NCBI GenBank assembly: GCA_900323505.1
Contig: OOIN01000011.1
Location: 930,001 to 994,000 of the forward strand
Source: Ustilago trichophora
Taxonomy: Eukaryota > Basidiomycota > Ustilaginomycetes > Ustilaginales > Ustilaginaceae
DNA: 64,000 nt
Reading direction: 5' to 3'
Below the pieces are notes generated by a model. The model saw nothing but the letters and a program-made list of their open reading frames with translations, made no database searches and had not been told where the DNA came from. A program made the position numbers and the translations under genes. Below, in pieces: positions 30,622-40,796 of the stretch; within the stretch, counting starts at the first letter, position 1, and the number at the start of each line of letters is the position of its first letter.

Positions 30622-33240
30622 CTAGATTGACTTCAACCGCTCCAAAACGGCAGCAAGAACCTTTGCATCACCCAAGCCGATACTGATCAACCCCTGTTTG
30701 CTGATATGGCACAGGTGATGATCCTTGAACTCGATTAGAAGTGATTTAAAATCGGCCTCGTTGGAGACGAGGAACGACCGTTTGGCCTTATTGAGCAAAT
30801 CGGCATAAGGTACACCCCCCACTCCGCCTGCGGTTCCTTCCGTGTTGTTCGAGGAAAGCGTCTGTTTGGCGAGAAGGTTAAAGAGAGCTCTCGCCTTCGT
30901 GGTGACCGATTTGAGAATCGAGATTGCCGAAGTCTCGGAGACGGTACGGAAGGAATCGGAGACTTGGAGACCGTTGTAGTATGCCACGTCTGCAGAGGTC
31001 GATGCTGAGGATTGTGCCGCACCAACCGGCTGTCTGGCGGCATGGCTCGATGCAGAACCGATAAGGTCGAGCGAGGGGGGCAAGGCAGGCATCCAAGAAG
31101 CGAACGCTGGATTCGATCGCATGATAAGCATCTCATCCAGACTCGGCGTGTAGGTTGACATATTCTGCCAGATCCAACACAATCTCCCGCTCCCCTGTCG
31201 CGCCCCTGAGCTGTCGTGGGACAGAGGCGAAGGCTTATCTGATGTCTGATGGCCAGTGGAAGATGCGATGAAGCCAGAATTGACGTGTTCTGTAGTGGCC
31301 ATGATGTGGATGTTGCTCGAACGAGCGAGAGTCTCGAGGACGCTCTTGAAGCGCAAAGATTGCATACCGGGCGCGTCGAATGTCTCGAGAATCAAAAAGA
31401 GCTTTGTCGGGCCCGCAACGTCGGTTCGAGAAAATCGCCTTACGATCCTCTCTGCCCGTGCGGCGGTCAGAGTGGAGACGACCATCCCTGCCTTGCCTCC
31501 TTCCTCCTCTTCATTTCTCCCTGCAGCTGCGCTCACCGTCAACGAACCCAACCCAACCGCCCGCTCCACTTCAGCCAACAGATCTTCCACCTTGAACCCC
31601 TTCATCGCCCCCTGAGCCACCACGCCTACAGCATCCCCTTCCGCTTCGACCCGCTTCGCCACTAGCTCGGTCAACAGCTTCGTCTTGCTCCCCACGCCAT
31701 GGAAAATGATCGCATACCCTGCCAAGAGTTGAGCGAGATAGACAGGGAGCAGGCGGCGATACATGCGCGTGGCCAGATCAGAGATGGATGCACCGCTGCG
31801 TATCTGTCCCGCCACGACACGTTCGAGGTTGCGCGAATCGAGGGCGGGAAGTTTGGCAGATATAAGCGAGGAGGAGGTGCCGATGCCCATCCCTGCGAGT
31901 CCTCGAGCTCGTTTCGAGGTGTTGAAGAGAAAGTAGGCGTCTGACGAGGTGGGCTTGAGGAGATTCGAGCCGCTTGGCGCACCGATGGCGGCAGTGCTGC
32001 TGGACGAGGGTGCGCCGTACAGCGAGAGAGAGGTGCCATGATCGACGCCATTGAGAGCAGCGCGACTGTGCGCACGAGAGGCTTGAATGAGCGGGTTGGT
32101 CTCCCAGTCCGGGCGGCGATTTTTGGATCCTGGTGGACGCCCTTTGGGTTTGGGCTGCTTGGAGGCGTCGTCTGTCTCGGCGGCTGCAGAAGCTGCAGCT
32201 TCAGCGAGCGCAGACATGGCTTCGTTGTTCTGCGCATCGGCTTGTGAGGTTGGCTCAAAAGGCTGTCGCTCCTTGCGCTTTTCGGCCGATGAGATTGGAG
32301 CAAGATTGCCATCTGCATACTTCTTTGAAAAGGGTAGGCCAGGTCGAGGTCCTTCGTCCACCCTCTCTGCTGCTTCTTGCGCAGCTTGCTCGGTAGCGCC
32401 GTCCGTTGTAGCTCTTTCTGCTGCCGGCAGAGGTTCCCCATCCGGACCTAGGCTATCGACAAAGTCGGCCAGCTCGGCATCCTGCTGTCGATACAGAATC
32501 CTTCTCCTGAGCCTCGCCAGGATATCATCCTGTTTCCGTGGCGAATCATTCTCGTCTTGCCACTCGTCTCCGTCCTCCCCTCCCACAACGGGAACGATTC
32601 CGGCGTCGCTCTCATCTTCAAAGTCCAGATCGAGCCCTGCAAGTAGATCGAATTCGCGTTTCCTCTTCTTCTTTGGAGGCTTGACGTCCTCCTCTCCATC
32701 GACCTTGACCTTTGGCGGTCTTCCTCTGCGCTTCGGCACCTTCATCATCACCGCGTCTGGATCGATCACCTTCTTTGGCCGACCACGTTTCTTCGCTGAA
32801 CCATCAGGGTTGAATTTGCGTCTGGATCTGCGGGGTCGTTTCTCTCCTGGGGCATATTTACGAGGTCGACCTCGTTTCTTGGGGATTTTCGGTTCCGGCT
32901 CCTTGCGAGGTCGACCGCGTTTCTTCTTCGCAGGAGCATCGTCGCCCGTTGCGAGGGGGATGACTACCTCTACGCCGTCGTTGGGGATAGCTGTGTTGCT
33001 GGACTTGGCTTTGCCTTTGCTTTTTGAAGGGGAAGGATCTTTGAGCATGTCAATGACGTCTTCTTCATCGTCTTCCGAGCCAGAATCTGAGCCAGAGTCG
33101 GACCCGGATTCGGAGCCAGACACAGATTCGTCATCGGTGGCAGGGAGGGAGGACAGTTCGTCGCTTTGCCAATCCTCATCGCCTTCTACATCAAGATCTT
33201 GCGCGGTCACCCTGCGACGTTTAGTGGGCTGACGCGCCAT
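30622..33240 (-). CDS. ORC2: Origin recognition complex subunit 2 with AT-hook array
   Basis: The gene codes for 872 residues from the ATG at 33238-33240. Orc2 is a core subunit of the nuclear origin-binding complex. The C-terminal half carries the family pattern: YRRLLPVYLAQLLAGYAIIF, HGVGSKTKLL, then LFLILETFDAPGM and HIMATTEHVNS. A terminal winged-helix-like block ends the protein. The N-terminal ~450 residues are disordered. They hold Ser-Asp-Gly repeats and four Arg-Gly-Arg-Pro AT-hook cores with basic flanks at about residues 108, 123, 152 and 172. An upstream in-frame extension to 33642 is Pro/His-rich and not used, because the MARQPTKRRR start is typical. The AT-hooks suggest direct AT-rich DNA binding (inference). 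Confidence 0.92.
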   Translation of the reverse strand: MARQPTKRRRVTAQDLDVEGDEDWQSDELSSLPATDDESVSGSESGSDSGSDSGSEDDEEDVIDMLKDPSPSKSKGKAKSSNTAIPNDGVEVVIPLATGDDAPAKKKRGRPRKEPEPKIPKKRGRPRKYAPGEKRPRRSRRKFNPDGSAKKRGRPKKVIDPDAVMMKVPKRRGRPPKVKVDGEEDVKPPKKKRKREFDLLAGLDLDFEDESDAGIVPVVGGEDGDEWQDENDSPRKQDDILARLRRRILYRQQDAELADFVDSLGPDGEPLPAAERATTDGATEQAAQEAAERVDEGPRPGLPFSKKYADGNLAPISSAEKRKERQPFEPTSQADAQNNEAMSALAEAAASAAAETDDASKQPKPKGRPPGSKNRRPDWETNPLIQASRAHSRAALNGVDHGTSLSLYGAPSSSSTAAIGAPSGSNLLKPTSSDAYFLFNTSKRARGLAGMGIGTSSSLISAKLPALDSRNLERVVAGQIRSGASISDLATRMYRRLLPVYLAQLLAGYAIIFHGVGSKTKLLTELVAKRVEAEGDAVGVVAQGAMKGFKVEDLLAEVERAVGLGSLTVSAAAGRNEEEEGGKAGMVVSTLTAARAERIVRRFSRTDVAGPTKLFLILETFDAPGMQSLRFKSVLETLARSSNIHIMATTEHVNSGFIASSTGHQTSDKPSPLSHDSSGARQGSGRLCWIWQNMSTYTPSLDEMLIMRSNPAFASWMPALPPSLDLIGSASSHAARQPVGAAQSSASTSADVAYYNGLQVSDSFRTVSETSAISILKSVTTKARALFNLLAKQTLSSNNTEGTAGGVGGVPYADLLNKAKRSFLVSNEADFKSLLIEFKDHHLCHISKQGLISIGLGDAKVLAAVLERLKSI

Positions 33241-33847
33241 TGCGTGTGTGAGACGCTGAAAGGAAGCTGTGCTGAGCCGGTCGATTGTCCGTGGATGTGG
33301 GAAGGTTGAACAGGTAAATGGGGTGAGATTGAATGCTGAGCCGGAAACACGTGCTGAACTGACGCGGCTGTCCTGGCCGTGTGGGAGCCGTGTACGACCG
33401 GCAAGCGGACTTGCTCCAGGATCGAGATGAGTGAGACAGAGGTAGAGGCAAATGCGGTCGAGGAGTGGAGAGGGCGAGGAAGCGAAAGTGTAAGGTGTTG
33501 GTGTGTGTGGGTGAGCTTGATTCGGGGTCCGTGTTGCACGACGGTCTTGTGCGAGGCAAATTCCCGAGTTCCGAATATATTTTTTCTGCACGCGCCAGGG
33601 TCCTGACAAGCTGCTGAGATTCAAAACCTCGAGCTTCAACACAGTCCCGAATCTATCTGAGATGCTTCGGCCTTGACTTGAAGCATAGACATATCATGGA
33701 ACATAGGAGCGCAGTCTGGGAACAGATGGGCCAATCAAAGGCTTGAACTTGGATATGCTGAATTGAGGATATAACTGTAAATGCTTGATCAAACGAAGGA
33801 AGAGCCTAAGAGGAATCGAGTTGCTCCTCGGCTTCAAATAAAAGCGG
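33241..33847. other. Intergenic: ORC2 promoter and PIN gene 3' flank
   Basis: This holds the ORC2 upstream region and the 3' end of the next minus-strand gene. No gene is supported. Confidence 0.6.
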
Positions 33848-35410
33848 CTACCATCTGCCATTGCGATGCCTACTTGTGCTTCCCCGTGGTGTGGATCCTA
33901 CCTCCTGTACGAGGTCTTCCCAGCTGATCTGCGGATTCAACGCTTCTGATTCTTCCGCCTGCTGACCAGGAGGGGCTGATGGTATAGATGCCGCAGGCTG
34001 GTGCTGCGAGGGGCTCACGGACGAATGCCTAAATCGAGACTTTGACACGTGCTGTGAATTATGCGGACTGTGTATGCTGTCGTTTGTACCTCGACCTTCA
34101 GCCGAGAGAGACGAGCGCATGGCAGGGCGTGCAGGATGGACCGACATGAGCGGGATCGGCGTCGGGCCTGGTGTAGGAAGCTGCTGCTCTTCGGTGTCCA
34201 TATCAACCTCCAGGATCTCGCTTGCTGTCGTGTAGTCAGCTGAGTGTGGAGAATGGGGATATGGATCTTGTTGCAAGGTGAGTTGATGAACGGGGGCCGA
34301 TTGCCATCTAGGCTGGCCCGGCTGCTGGTCAATGGCTTGGTGCTGCTGGCTGAGCTGCTGGCTGAGCTGCTGCCTGCCGTTTTGTGGTTGATGATGGTGT
34401 TGACCTTGCTGTTGAGCGGTACTGGTCTGGTACTCCCACTGATCTATGAGTGCGTCAGCTACAAGTGTCCATTTCCTCTCCGAGCTCTGCACCTCTTTAA
34501 AGCCATGCTTTAGTGCGTTGGCGAGCTCGCGCATGCCCAACGAGTCGATGCCGTCAAGCTCTGCCTTTGTACGGGCGTTGACATCATCCGAGCAAAAGCA
34601 TACGGGTGATGGTGTTTGACCTTTAAGATCCGCGCAAAACTTGACGATCTCGTCATCACAAGAAAGCGGGTTGTCCGTGTCCCAGCGCGAGCCGGCACCG
34701 GTGGAGCGTTTGGAGCGATTGTAGTGTGCCGAAGGCTGAACGAATAGCGGCCATAGATCTTCGGAAAGGTTGGCGCCGGCTGGATCGATGGGAACACGCT
34801 TCTGCTTTTGTAGAGCCGATAGTAGCCAGTGATTCGCCTCTCTTGCTTGCGATGCGACTGGTCGACCAGAGTCGTCTCTGCGACGTGTGATCTTGAGGCC
34901 ATCGAGCTCGGACACGACAACGTATGGGACGACGAGTTTGATGAGCGAAGGTCGTATCGGAACAGCCGAAGATGGAGTCTGCTGGGTGACTGCGGCTGCG
35001 TAGGCCACATTTCGAGTCAAGAGCGCAGCAAAGAGCGCTTTGAGCAGATCGAGGCACGACATGAGTGTGTTTGTATCTAGCACCCAAAGTGAAGGTTGAT
35101 GAGTCAAGCCTTTGGGATATCCGTGCAGGGTCATGGGTTGGAGAGCCGCCATCGACGGCGGCGTCGACTCACGAGTGTCGCAGGTGCCGTTGGGGTTGGA
35201 TGCAGGGGCAGCAGCAAAGTGACTGTCGTCGTCAAGCTCTTCATGGTCCATGAGGTGTTCCTCTTCCCATTGCTCCTCGTAGCGAAAACGGTCGAGTTGC
35301 GGATCCCATACATAATCTCCTTTGGATATAGTGAGGCGCACTGGGTTGGAAGGTCCTGATTGGCCCAGTGCCAGCAACCTCTCGTTGTAGAGGTCCGCGT
35401 AGGTAGGCAT
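33848..35410 (-). CDS. PIN-domain ribonuclease-like protein (Swt1-like)
   Basis: The gene codes for 520 residues. A PIN nuclease domain spans about residues 107-300. The acidic metal-binding residues look intact: Asp in WVLDTNTLMS, Glu in VVVSELDGLK, and a later double Asp in CFCSDDVNARTKA. The arrangement with ARxANHWLL between them matches the Swt1/SMG6-type (PIN_4) group. Swt1 acts in nuclear mRNA quality control near the pore. The N-terminal ~100 residues include a short conserved-looking start (MPTYADLYNERLLALGQ). The C-terminal ~200 residues are Gln/His/Ser-rich and disordered. The ATG at 35408-35410 is the first in frame. Family is fairly sure; the specific orthology to Swt1 is inference. 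Confidence 0.75.
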   Translation of the reverse strand: MPTYADLYNERLLALGQSGPSNPVRLTISKGDYVWDPQLDRFRYEEQWEEEHLMDHEELDDDSHFAAAPASNPNGTCDTRESTPPSMAALQPMTLHGYPKGLTHQPSLWVLDTNTLMSCLDLLKALFAALLTRNVAYAAAVTQQTPSSAVPIRPSLIKLVVPYVVVSELDGLKITRRRDDSGRPVASQAREANHWLLSALQKQKRVPIDPAGANLSEDLWPLFVQPSAHYNRSKRSTGAGSRWDTDNPLSCDDEIVKFCADLKGQTPSPVCFCSDDVNARTKAELDGIDSLGMRELANALKHGFKEVQSSERKWTLVADALIDQWEYQTSTAQQQGQHHHQPQNGRQQLSQQLSQQHQAIDQQPGQPRWQSAPVHQLTLQQDPYPHSPHSADYTTASEILEVDMDTEEQQLPTPGPTPIPLMSVHPARPAMRSSLSAEGRGTNDSIHSPHNSQHVSKSRFRHSSVSPSQHQPAASIPSAPPGQQAEESEALNPQISWEDLVQEVGSTPRGSTSRHRNGRW

Positions 35411-36345
35411 AGTAGATGACGAGACAGTAGGATGACGATCCAGCTGATGAGGTTGCCAAGATCATGTCCAAAGGTCTGAGGCTGAGTTCAAGGGTGCAAG
35501 CCCAGCAGAAGTGGGAGAATCGTGCTCCAGGCAATTGGGCGAGATGAATGCCTGTTTCCGAGCTGTCTAACTGGTGAGTCCGGGTCAAGTCTCGGCATCT
35601 TCCCCTGCCCACGCTGGTGAAAGCCGATCCAAGCAATGGCAATGCGAAAGGCAAAGGAGAGACAAAAGCGTGCGTGGGAACGAAATGAAGCGCAGGTCAG
35701 AGCAGAGGGAACAAAGGGTCCAAGCCAAAACCGTAAGAGGCTCGAGCGAGAACGCCTCAGGTGGAGGCCAAAAGAGTCACTTTGCCAGCCTTCTTGACCT
35801 TCTTCGCGGAAATGGTCACGGACGGGGTCACGTGCGGCCAAAACTTTTTGGAGAAGCGAAAAAAGCGAAACAACGCGAAATGAGAAGAAGCACAATCCGA
35901 CGATGTCAGCTCCTTTCTTCTTTTCCTCAACCTACTAAAGAAACTTATATATCACGGCACCTCGATTACCAAAGCTCTTGGCTCCAGTCGATCCGGGCGT
36001 TTGCGTGCTTGGATCTGGCAACGGACATGCTGCTATGATGAGGTGCCACGATCAAACCAAAGCGGGAATTATAATGCTTGCTGGTCTCGTAACCTATGGC
36101 CATTCGAGCTTCGCTTTTCCCATACATTGCTCCTCTTTGCTTCCACTTTCAACCTTTCCACCTTCTGCAATCTGCAATCATACAAAGACTATTCGATTTT
36201 GCTCTGTTTACTGCATCGCTGTGTTGTGTCATATGTTGCTCGTCAGCTACATCTCGGGATACATATCAAGTCTGATCCACAACTCTTCGATAGCAAATCT
36301 CACTGGCAACTGTCATTCATATTGTCTTTGTCTTATACTACTCTC
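35411..36345. other. Intergenic before the 5S rRNA gene
   Basis: This is the upstream region of the PIN gene plus the 5S flank. Overlapping short frames in several registers have no recognisable domain. Confidence 0.55.
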
Positions 36346-36463
36346 ATCTGCGGCCATAGAACCTTGAAAGCACCGCATCCCGTCCGATCTGCGAAGTTAA
36401 GCAAGGTATCGCCTAGTCAGTACTGCGGTGGGGGACCACGCGGGAATCCTAGGTGCTGCAGTT
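36346..36463 (+). rRNA. 5S ribosomal RNA
   Basis: The 118-base sequence matches the eukaryotic 5S pattern. It has a GAAAGCACCGCATCCCGTCC block, then GATCTGCGAAGTTAAGC (box A region), GCCTAGTCAGTACTGCGG, and GGGGGACCACGCGGGAATCC (box C region). The two ends (5' ATCTGCGGC and 3' GCTGCAGTT) pair as helix I. It is a single dispersed copy rather than part of an rDNA repeat, as is common in several fungi. It overlaps spurious open frames on the plus strand. Confidence 0.95.
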
Positions 36464-36468
36464 CTTCC

Positions 36469-36474
36469 TTTTTT
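36469..36474 (+). terminator. Pol III terminator of 5S gene
   Basis: A run of six T lies six bases after the 3' end of the 5S sequence, as expected for RNA polymerase III. Confidence 0.75.
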
Positions 36475-36694
36475 GGCCAATTTTTCTCGTCAAACGTGTT
36501 AAGCCGCCCAGCATTGGGACACACCGAAGGCTGTGCCCAAAAAAAAAAAGGAGAAATTCGGCACGTCGGCTAAAAATGCACAGGCAAGCAGCAGAACCCT
36601 GCATTTTCTATTGACCGCACAACCACATTGACCGCCACCACCACCACCACCATCATCCCCGTCGTGTCCAATACCACACTCTCATATCGTCAAC

Positions 36695-37180
36695 ATGACA
36701 AACAATAGTAACAACAACAACAACAACGCCTCCACACCATCTGGATCCAAGCCATCGGCCTCAAAGCCTTCTCATGAAGACGACACCATGCAGCCATACA
36801 CCGACGAACCCGTCCCTTCCTACGAGACTGCACTCCGCGAAGGCGCAGGCGGCGGCGTAGGTGCTGGTCCTTCTGACTCCATCACTGCTGCTACGCCTAG
36901 CATTCCAGCTCAGCCCACTTATGGCTGCTCGCCTTACTCACCTCATGGCACTGCTCGCATCGTGATCATCCCTGCTCCTCATTGTCAGAACCCGCAGCAA
37001 TTTGCTCAGATGCACTCCGCACAAGCTCAGACGCAGGCCCTCTTGCCCACCCCTGCAACCATGCAGACTCCCACAGTACGAAGGGCGAAACCTCGCTTCT
37101 TCCTTGCTCTCTTGCATGGTATCGTCATCTATATTCTCATCAACCTTCTTGTCGATCTGACTGTCACTCGCAAATGGTGA
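36695..37180 (+). CDS. Small protein with C-terminal membrane segment, unknown function
   Basis: The frame codes for 161 residues. The N-terminus has an Asn run followed by Ser/Pro/Lys-rich sequence. A conserved-looking motif near residue 45 reads VPSYETALREG, similar to the PSYExAL (PPxY-like) motifs of small membrane adaptor proteins that bind Nedd4/Rsp5 ligases. The C-terminus (about 133-155) is a hydrophobic segment, FFLALLHGIVIYILINLLVD, flanked by RRAKPR and TRKW. This fits a tail-anchored or type II single-pass protein. I do not recognise the family. It converges on copy 1 of the secreted array. Confidence 0.6.
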   Translation: MTNNSNNNNNNASTPSGSKPSASKPSHEDDTMQPYTDEPVPSYETALREGAGGGVGAGPSDSITAATPSIPAQPTYGCSPYSPHGTARIVIIPAPHCQNPQQFAQMHSAQAQTQALLPTPATMQTPTVRRAKPRFFLALLHGIVIYILINLLVDLTVTRKW

Positions 37181-37369
37181 TCAGCTCGCGCCTCTTCGAT
37201 ACCTTCGCATATCACCCCATATACCCAGTCTTTGTTCATACGCCCTTCTCAATCACACTCCTACTTACACATTCAGAGCCCAGAACCTCAAAAAAGGCTT
37301 TGCACGACTAGAATTGACTTTATACGACAAGGCATAGCGTAACGCACGCTTGCCGCGTTTCGACAGATC

Positions 37370-38291
37370 TCACCAGGACCGGCCAGTGTCCTCCTCGTGG
37401 TCATAATTGGAGCCCGATGACGATGCAGATGGCCCGCTGAAGCTCCTGTCAAGGTCCATCACTTCAACAGTACCCGTTGAGCGTACCGGGCCCCTGAATC
37501 CCTGATGTCTTGCTGCTTCTTCGCGCATCAAAGCTGCCACTTGAGCTTCTCGCTCGGCCTGATAACGCTGTGACCAATGGCCAGCGAATGCGTTGACAAA
37601 CGATCGCGCCACAAATTGATCCCCTTTGTTGGGGACCGGAAGGATTGCCAATTCATTGTTAAGGAACCTTTCGAATCTGCATTTCGATGTTCATCGAAGA
37701 GCAAAGGCAGGTCATTAGCCCATCTTGCTCCCTATCAAGACCACGCCACAACCAGTAAACCTACCTTGGTTCCACTCCCTTGTATGGACGTCTGTCTACA
37801 TCCTGACTGCGCTCGGACAAGCACGTAGGAATCGTGATGAGTCAGTATGGCGATTGCTGATGTTACGACCTTCATGGGAATTTATAAGGATTCGATATAC
37901 TCACATATGCCAAACCAACTCGCTGAGAAGGCGGGACGTAGAAGAAAGGAAAGTGAGTTCAAGGCTTAGATTGTCTTCTCGCATGTCTGCGAACGACTGC
38001 AAAGATCGCGTAAGATTGTTCGTCTACTCACTCCAAGGTGTCATCCAGCACTCTCTTGCCGTGGTCGCGCAGGAAATCCTTCCAGCGAGCTGTCACGCCC
38101 ATGTCCGCGTTGGTGGCATGGCCGAGACCGGGTAGCACATTCATATTCGTCACCGTGTGCCACAGATACTTGGCATCCAAGATGTAGTCGATGTGCGGAT
38201 GCGGGTACAAGTCAGGCAGCTTACTAGACACTGCAGACACCAGCCAGAGGCCTCCTGTCACGATAGCGATCAAGTTTAGAGCTCGGACCAT
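37370..38291 (-). CDS. Array copy 1: secreted effector-like protein, type II C-terminus
   Basis: My model has exons 38032..38291, 37905..37922, 37765..37806 and 37370..37676, giving 208 residues. Exon 1 has a signal peptide (MVRALNLIAIVTGGLWLVSA) and the family core: KYLWHTV, LPG, then W-x2-FLRDHGKRVL. Exon 2 (18 nt) and exon 3 (42 nt) are micro-exons. Donors are GTGAGT, GTGAGT and GTAGGT; all introns are in phase 2. Exon 4 starts with FERFL and has a VARSFVNAFA helix, then a Glu/Arg/Ala-rich helix. The C-terminus is Ser/Gly/Asp-rich. This type II module groups it with copies 8-12, although it lies at the other end of the array. The mature protein has no cysteine. The micro-exons here are less certain than in copies 2-7. 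Confidence 0.65.
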
Positions 38292-40009
38292 GCTGAGGGG
38301 TACGGGTGGTAAAGAGGAGGTCAAAGTGCGATAAGATAGAAAGGTAGATGTATAGATGGATGCACGAGGTGGGAGTGGGAGACGGTGAATGGAGAAAGAC
38401 ATGGGAAGCCAAGACAGGTCGAATCGCGAGAGGACCTCTCTTTATAGACGTAACAAGTCTTCAGGCCGCAACGAGCGGGCACACGTTTGATATAGCCAGG
38501 TAGTTAGTACAACGTAGGATCTGCATAGACGTGTCCTCGCCATCATGGAAGCATGACGAAGCCCCTGAGAACTTGATCAACGTCGAATCTCCTTCATGAA
38601 TGTGACCCGGTCAGTCCGCTGTTGCGCTGCAGCAGGAAAGAGCCGGCCTACCCAAATCGCGCCTCGCTTGCTGCCGGTAAGCCGTATCTTCACGTTGCCC
38701 AACCAACCTGGGAAGACTCGACCTCGACAGCTTTCGGCTTGAAGGGGATCTCGTGACCAACTCTTTGCTTCTTCTTCACACTTCTTGGTCGGACCAAAGC
38801 TCCCCACGCCATCACGCAATCCAGTCCACCACCTGGGGGATGCGCCCGTCGTGGGAATTAAGACGCCATATTGGACCGTTAGATGGACCATTTCTTGTGT
38901 GGTGTCCTACAAAGCTGCGGCCTAGGCGATCAAGCCTACAGGCACTTCAGTAACGCTATCCGCAGGTCAACGGCCATGTGCCGTGGCTTTGAAAGCCTAA
39001 CCTTGCTCTGTAAGCCTCATGCGTGAACGAACATCCGAGCTGGCCCCGGGATGACTTTTTGGCGCCGACCATCGCACATTTTGGTCGAGCGTCGCTTCCA
39101 CAGTGGCTGTTGTCGTTTTTGCAACATGCGTCCTGCCAGGAAGGCAGAAATCAAGCCTTGATTGGCTCGGAACCGAACGATCTTGCTACGTGCAGCTGTG
39201 CTTCGGCACTGTAGTTTCGTTCTCACGACGTTGTTTTACTTCTCTACGAGCCGAAATGGAGTAGCAAACTGTGACGCACGGCAATTCCAGCAATTCGACA
39301 GACTTTCCGGTCCAAACATTGGCTGGAGTATCCGAAATTCTATCAGTCGAAGCACGAGACCTGCAAAGGGCCGAAACCCCACCGATCCTCATCAGACTTT
39401 ATAAAGGAGCTGACCCTAAGGCCTTGGCCTCGGTCTTCGTCTATTTTAGCCCTTCACATGTGTTGTGCTCTCACCCTTTGCTTCATCGTGACCTTGTTGC
39501 TCGAGAATCGATGGCGTGGATACTTTGCCGGCTAGGCCGGAATGTCTTTTCTCGCAAACTGGCAAAAGTGGGTAAAGATGAATTGTACCACCGCCACAGT
39601 TGGCGTTCAGCAATGTGGTTGTGGTGGGCTGCATTTGCAAATGCATGAGTGGAGATGAAGAAAAAAAAATCCTAAGAAGAGAGGTGTGGTTGAGGCTTGG
39701 CTTGCACAAACGCTCGATTAAGTAAAGTTTATAGCCAGATGAAGCGAGGTCGTTGACAGGATCGACCGGGCCGGGATACAGCGTTGGTGGGTGCATGTGA
39801 TCGTTTGATTCGCCTGACTTGACTATCCGAGGCTGCCGGTGTTCGGTCGAACGGGCATGGCTGCCGGCTGCCAGCGGTCACGATGTTCATAAGACACTAT
39901 CTCAGAGCTGCACAGAACCACGCCATTCGACGAGAACAATTCGACGGAAGTAGTAGCCCAGTGCAAACGTGGTACAATGGCTTAGTGCCGTTTGGATCGG
40001 TTGTCCTGC
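38292..40009. other. Intergenic, array copies 1-2
   Basis: The copy 1 promoter and the copy 2 3' flank lie here. Short frames on both strands show no signal peptide or family core; I see no gene. Confidence 0.5.
38441..38446 (-). promoter_or_regulatory. TATA box of array copy 1
   Basis: TATAAA on the minus strand lies about 150 bases upstream of the copy 1 ATG. Confidence 0.5.
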
Positions 40010-40796
40010 TTAGTTCCAAAGGAGAGCCTCGGCAGTATTGGGAAGACGATGGTATTCGTTGACCGCCACCAGATGTGGGTTCTTGTCAAGGTGTCCAGCG
40101 TATTCAGTGATGATTCGGCGACCGATTCGCGCGGGGATTCTACTGGTCAAGTATGGATCCCATTCAGTCTTTGGACTGTTTACGAAGCTCTTCAAACTGC
40201 AGGGAAGTTTGTCAGAAAGAGCTGTCTTCAGTACTCATCGACTGACTAGCAAAATTGCAAATGCTGCCGGCCTACTTACGCCTTGATTTGTTCCTTGGCG
40301 AACCAGCCCGCCTGTCTGAAGAATCCAAAAACGTGTCACATCAGGGAAGACTCAGGGACCATCAACGTCAGCAATGAGCCGGAGACAGCAAATCCGGACC
40401 ACCTGGTGAACCCGGAGGAACCTTACCCTTCAACGACAGAATCCCAGCTATGATAGGTAGATCCATACAGCCATCATGTGAAAGGGTAATAGAAAAGTAG
40501 AAGGGTCAGGACGCGTTTTGGATTGGTCAAGGCGCTATGTCATGGGCAAGAAGATCAACGTACTGGTAACCGATAATCTCGTTGCCTCTCTGCTTGAGAA
40601 AAGCGTGCCAAGGATCGGTCGGCAAACCTTGCAGCCCGTCCCTCACAAACCTTCCAGGCAGATAGCCCCTGTTCTCAAGATAGTGCCACAAGGCTTGCGT
40701 CTCTGGAAGCTTCGCAACAATGGATGGCATCTCAGCGAAGACGAGACCAATGCTGACTAGGAGAAAGGCAAGAGGAAAGAAGAGTTTAATATGCAT
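40010..40796 (-). CDS. Array copy 2: secreted effector-like protein, type I
   Basis: Exons are 40564..40796, 40427..40447, 40280..40315 and 40010..40196 (233, 21, 36 and 187 nt), giving 158 residues. The donors GTACGT, GTAAGG and GTAAGT and the acceptors TAG, CAG and CAG keep phase 2 throughout. Exon 1 codes a signal peptide ending near GLVFA and the core PETQALWHYL, LPG, DPWHAFLKQRGNEII. The micro-exons add HWDSVVEG and a GWFAKEQIK segment. Exon 4 is type I: a helix with RRIITEYAGHL, then NPHLVAVNEYHRLP and TAEALLWN at the C-terminus. No cysteine occurs anywhere in the protein. It is closest to copies 3 and 4. Confidence 0.78.

Noticed and set aside
32087..33232. 381-codon plus-strand frame rich in Ser
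   Set aside because: It is antisense to ORC2; the Ser-rich runs mirror the acidic and Gly-rich N-terminus.
36001..36573. 190-codon plus-strand frame
   Set aside because: It runs through the 5S rRNA gene, so it is not a protein gene.
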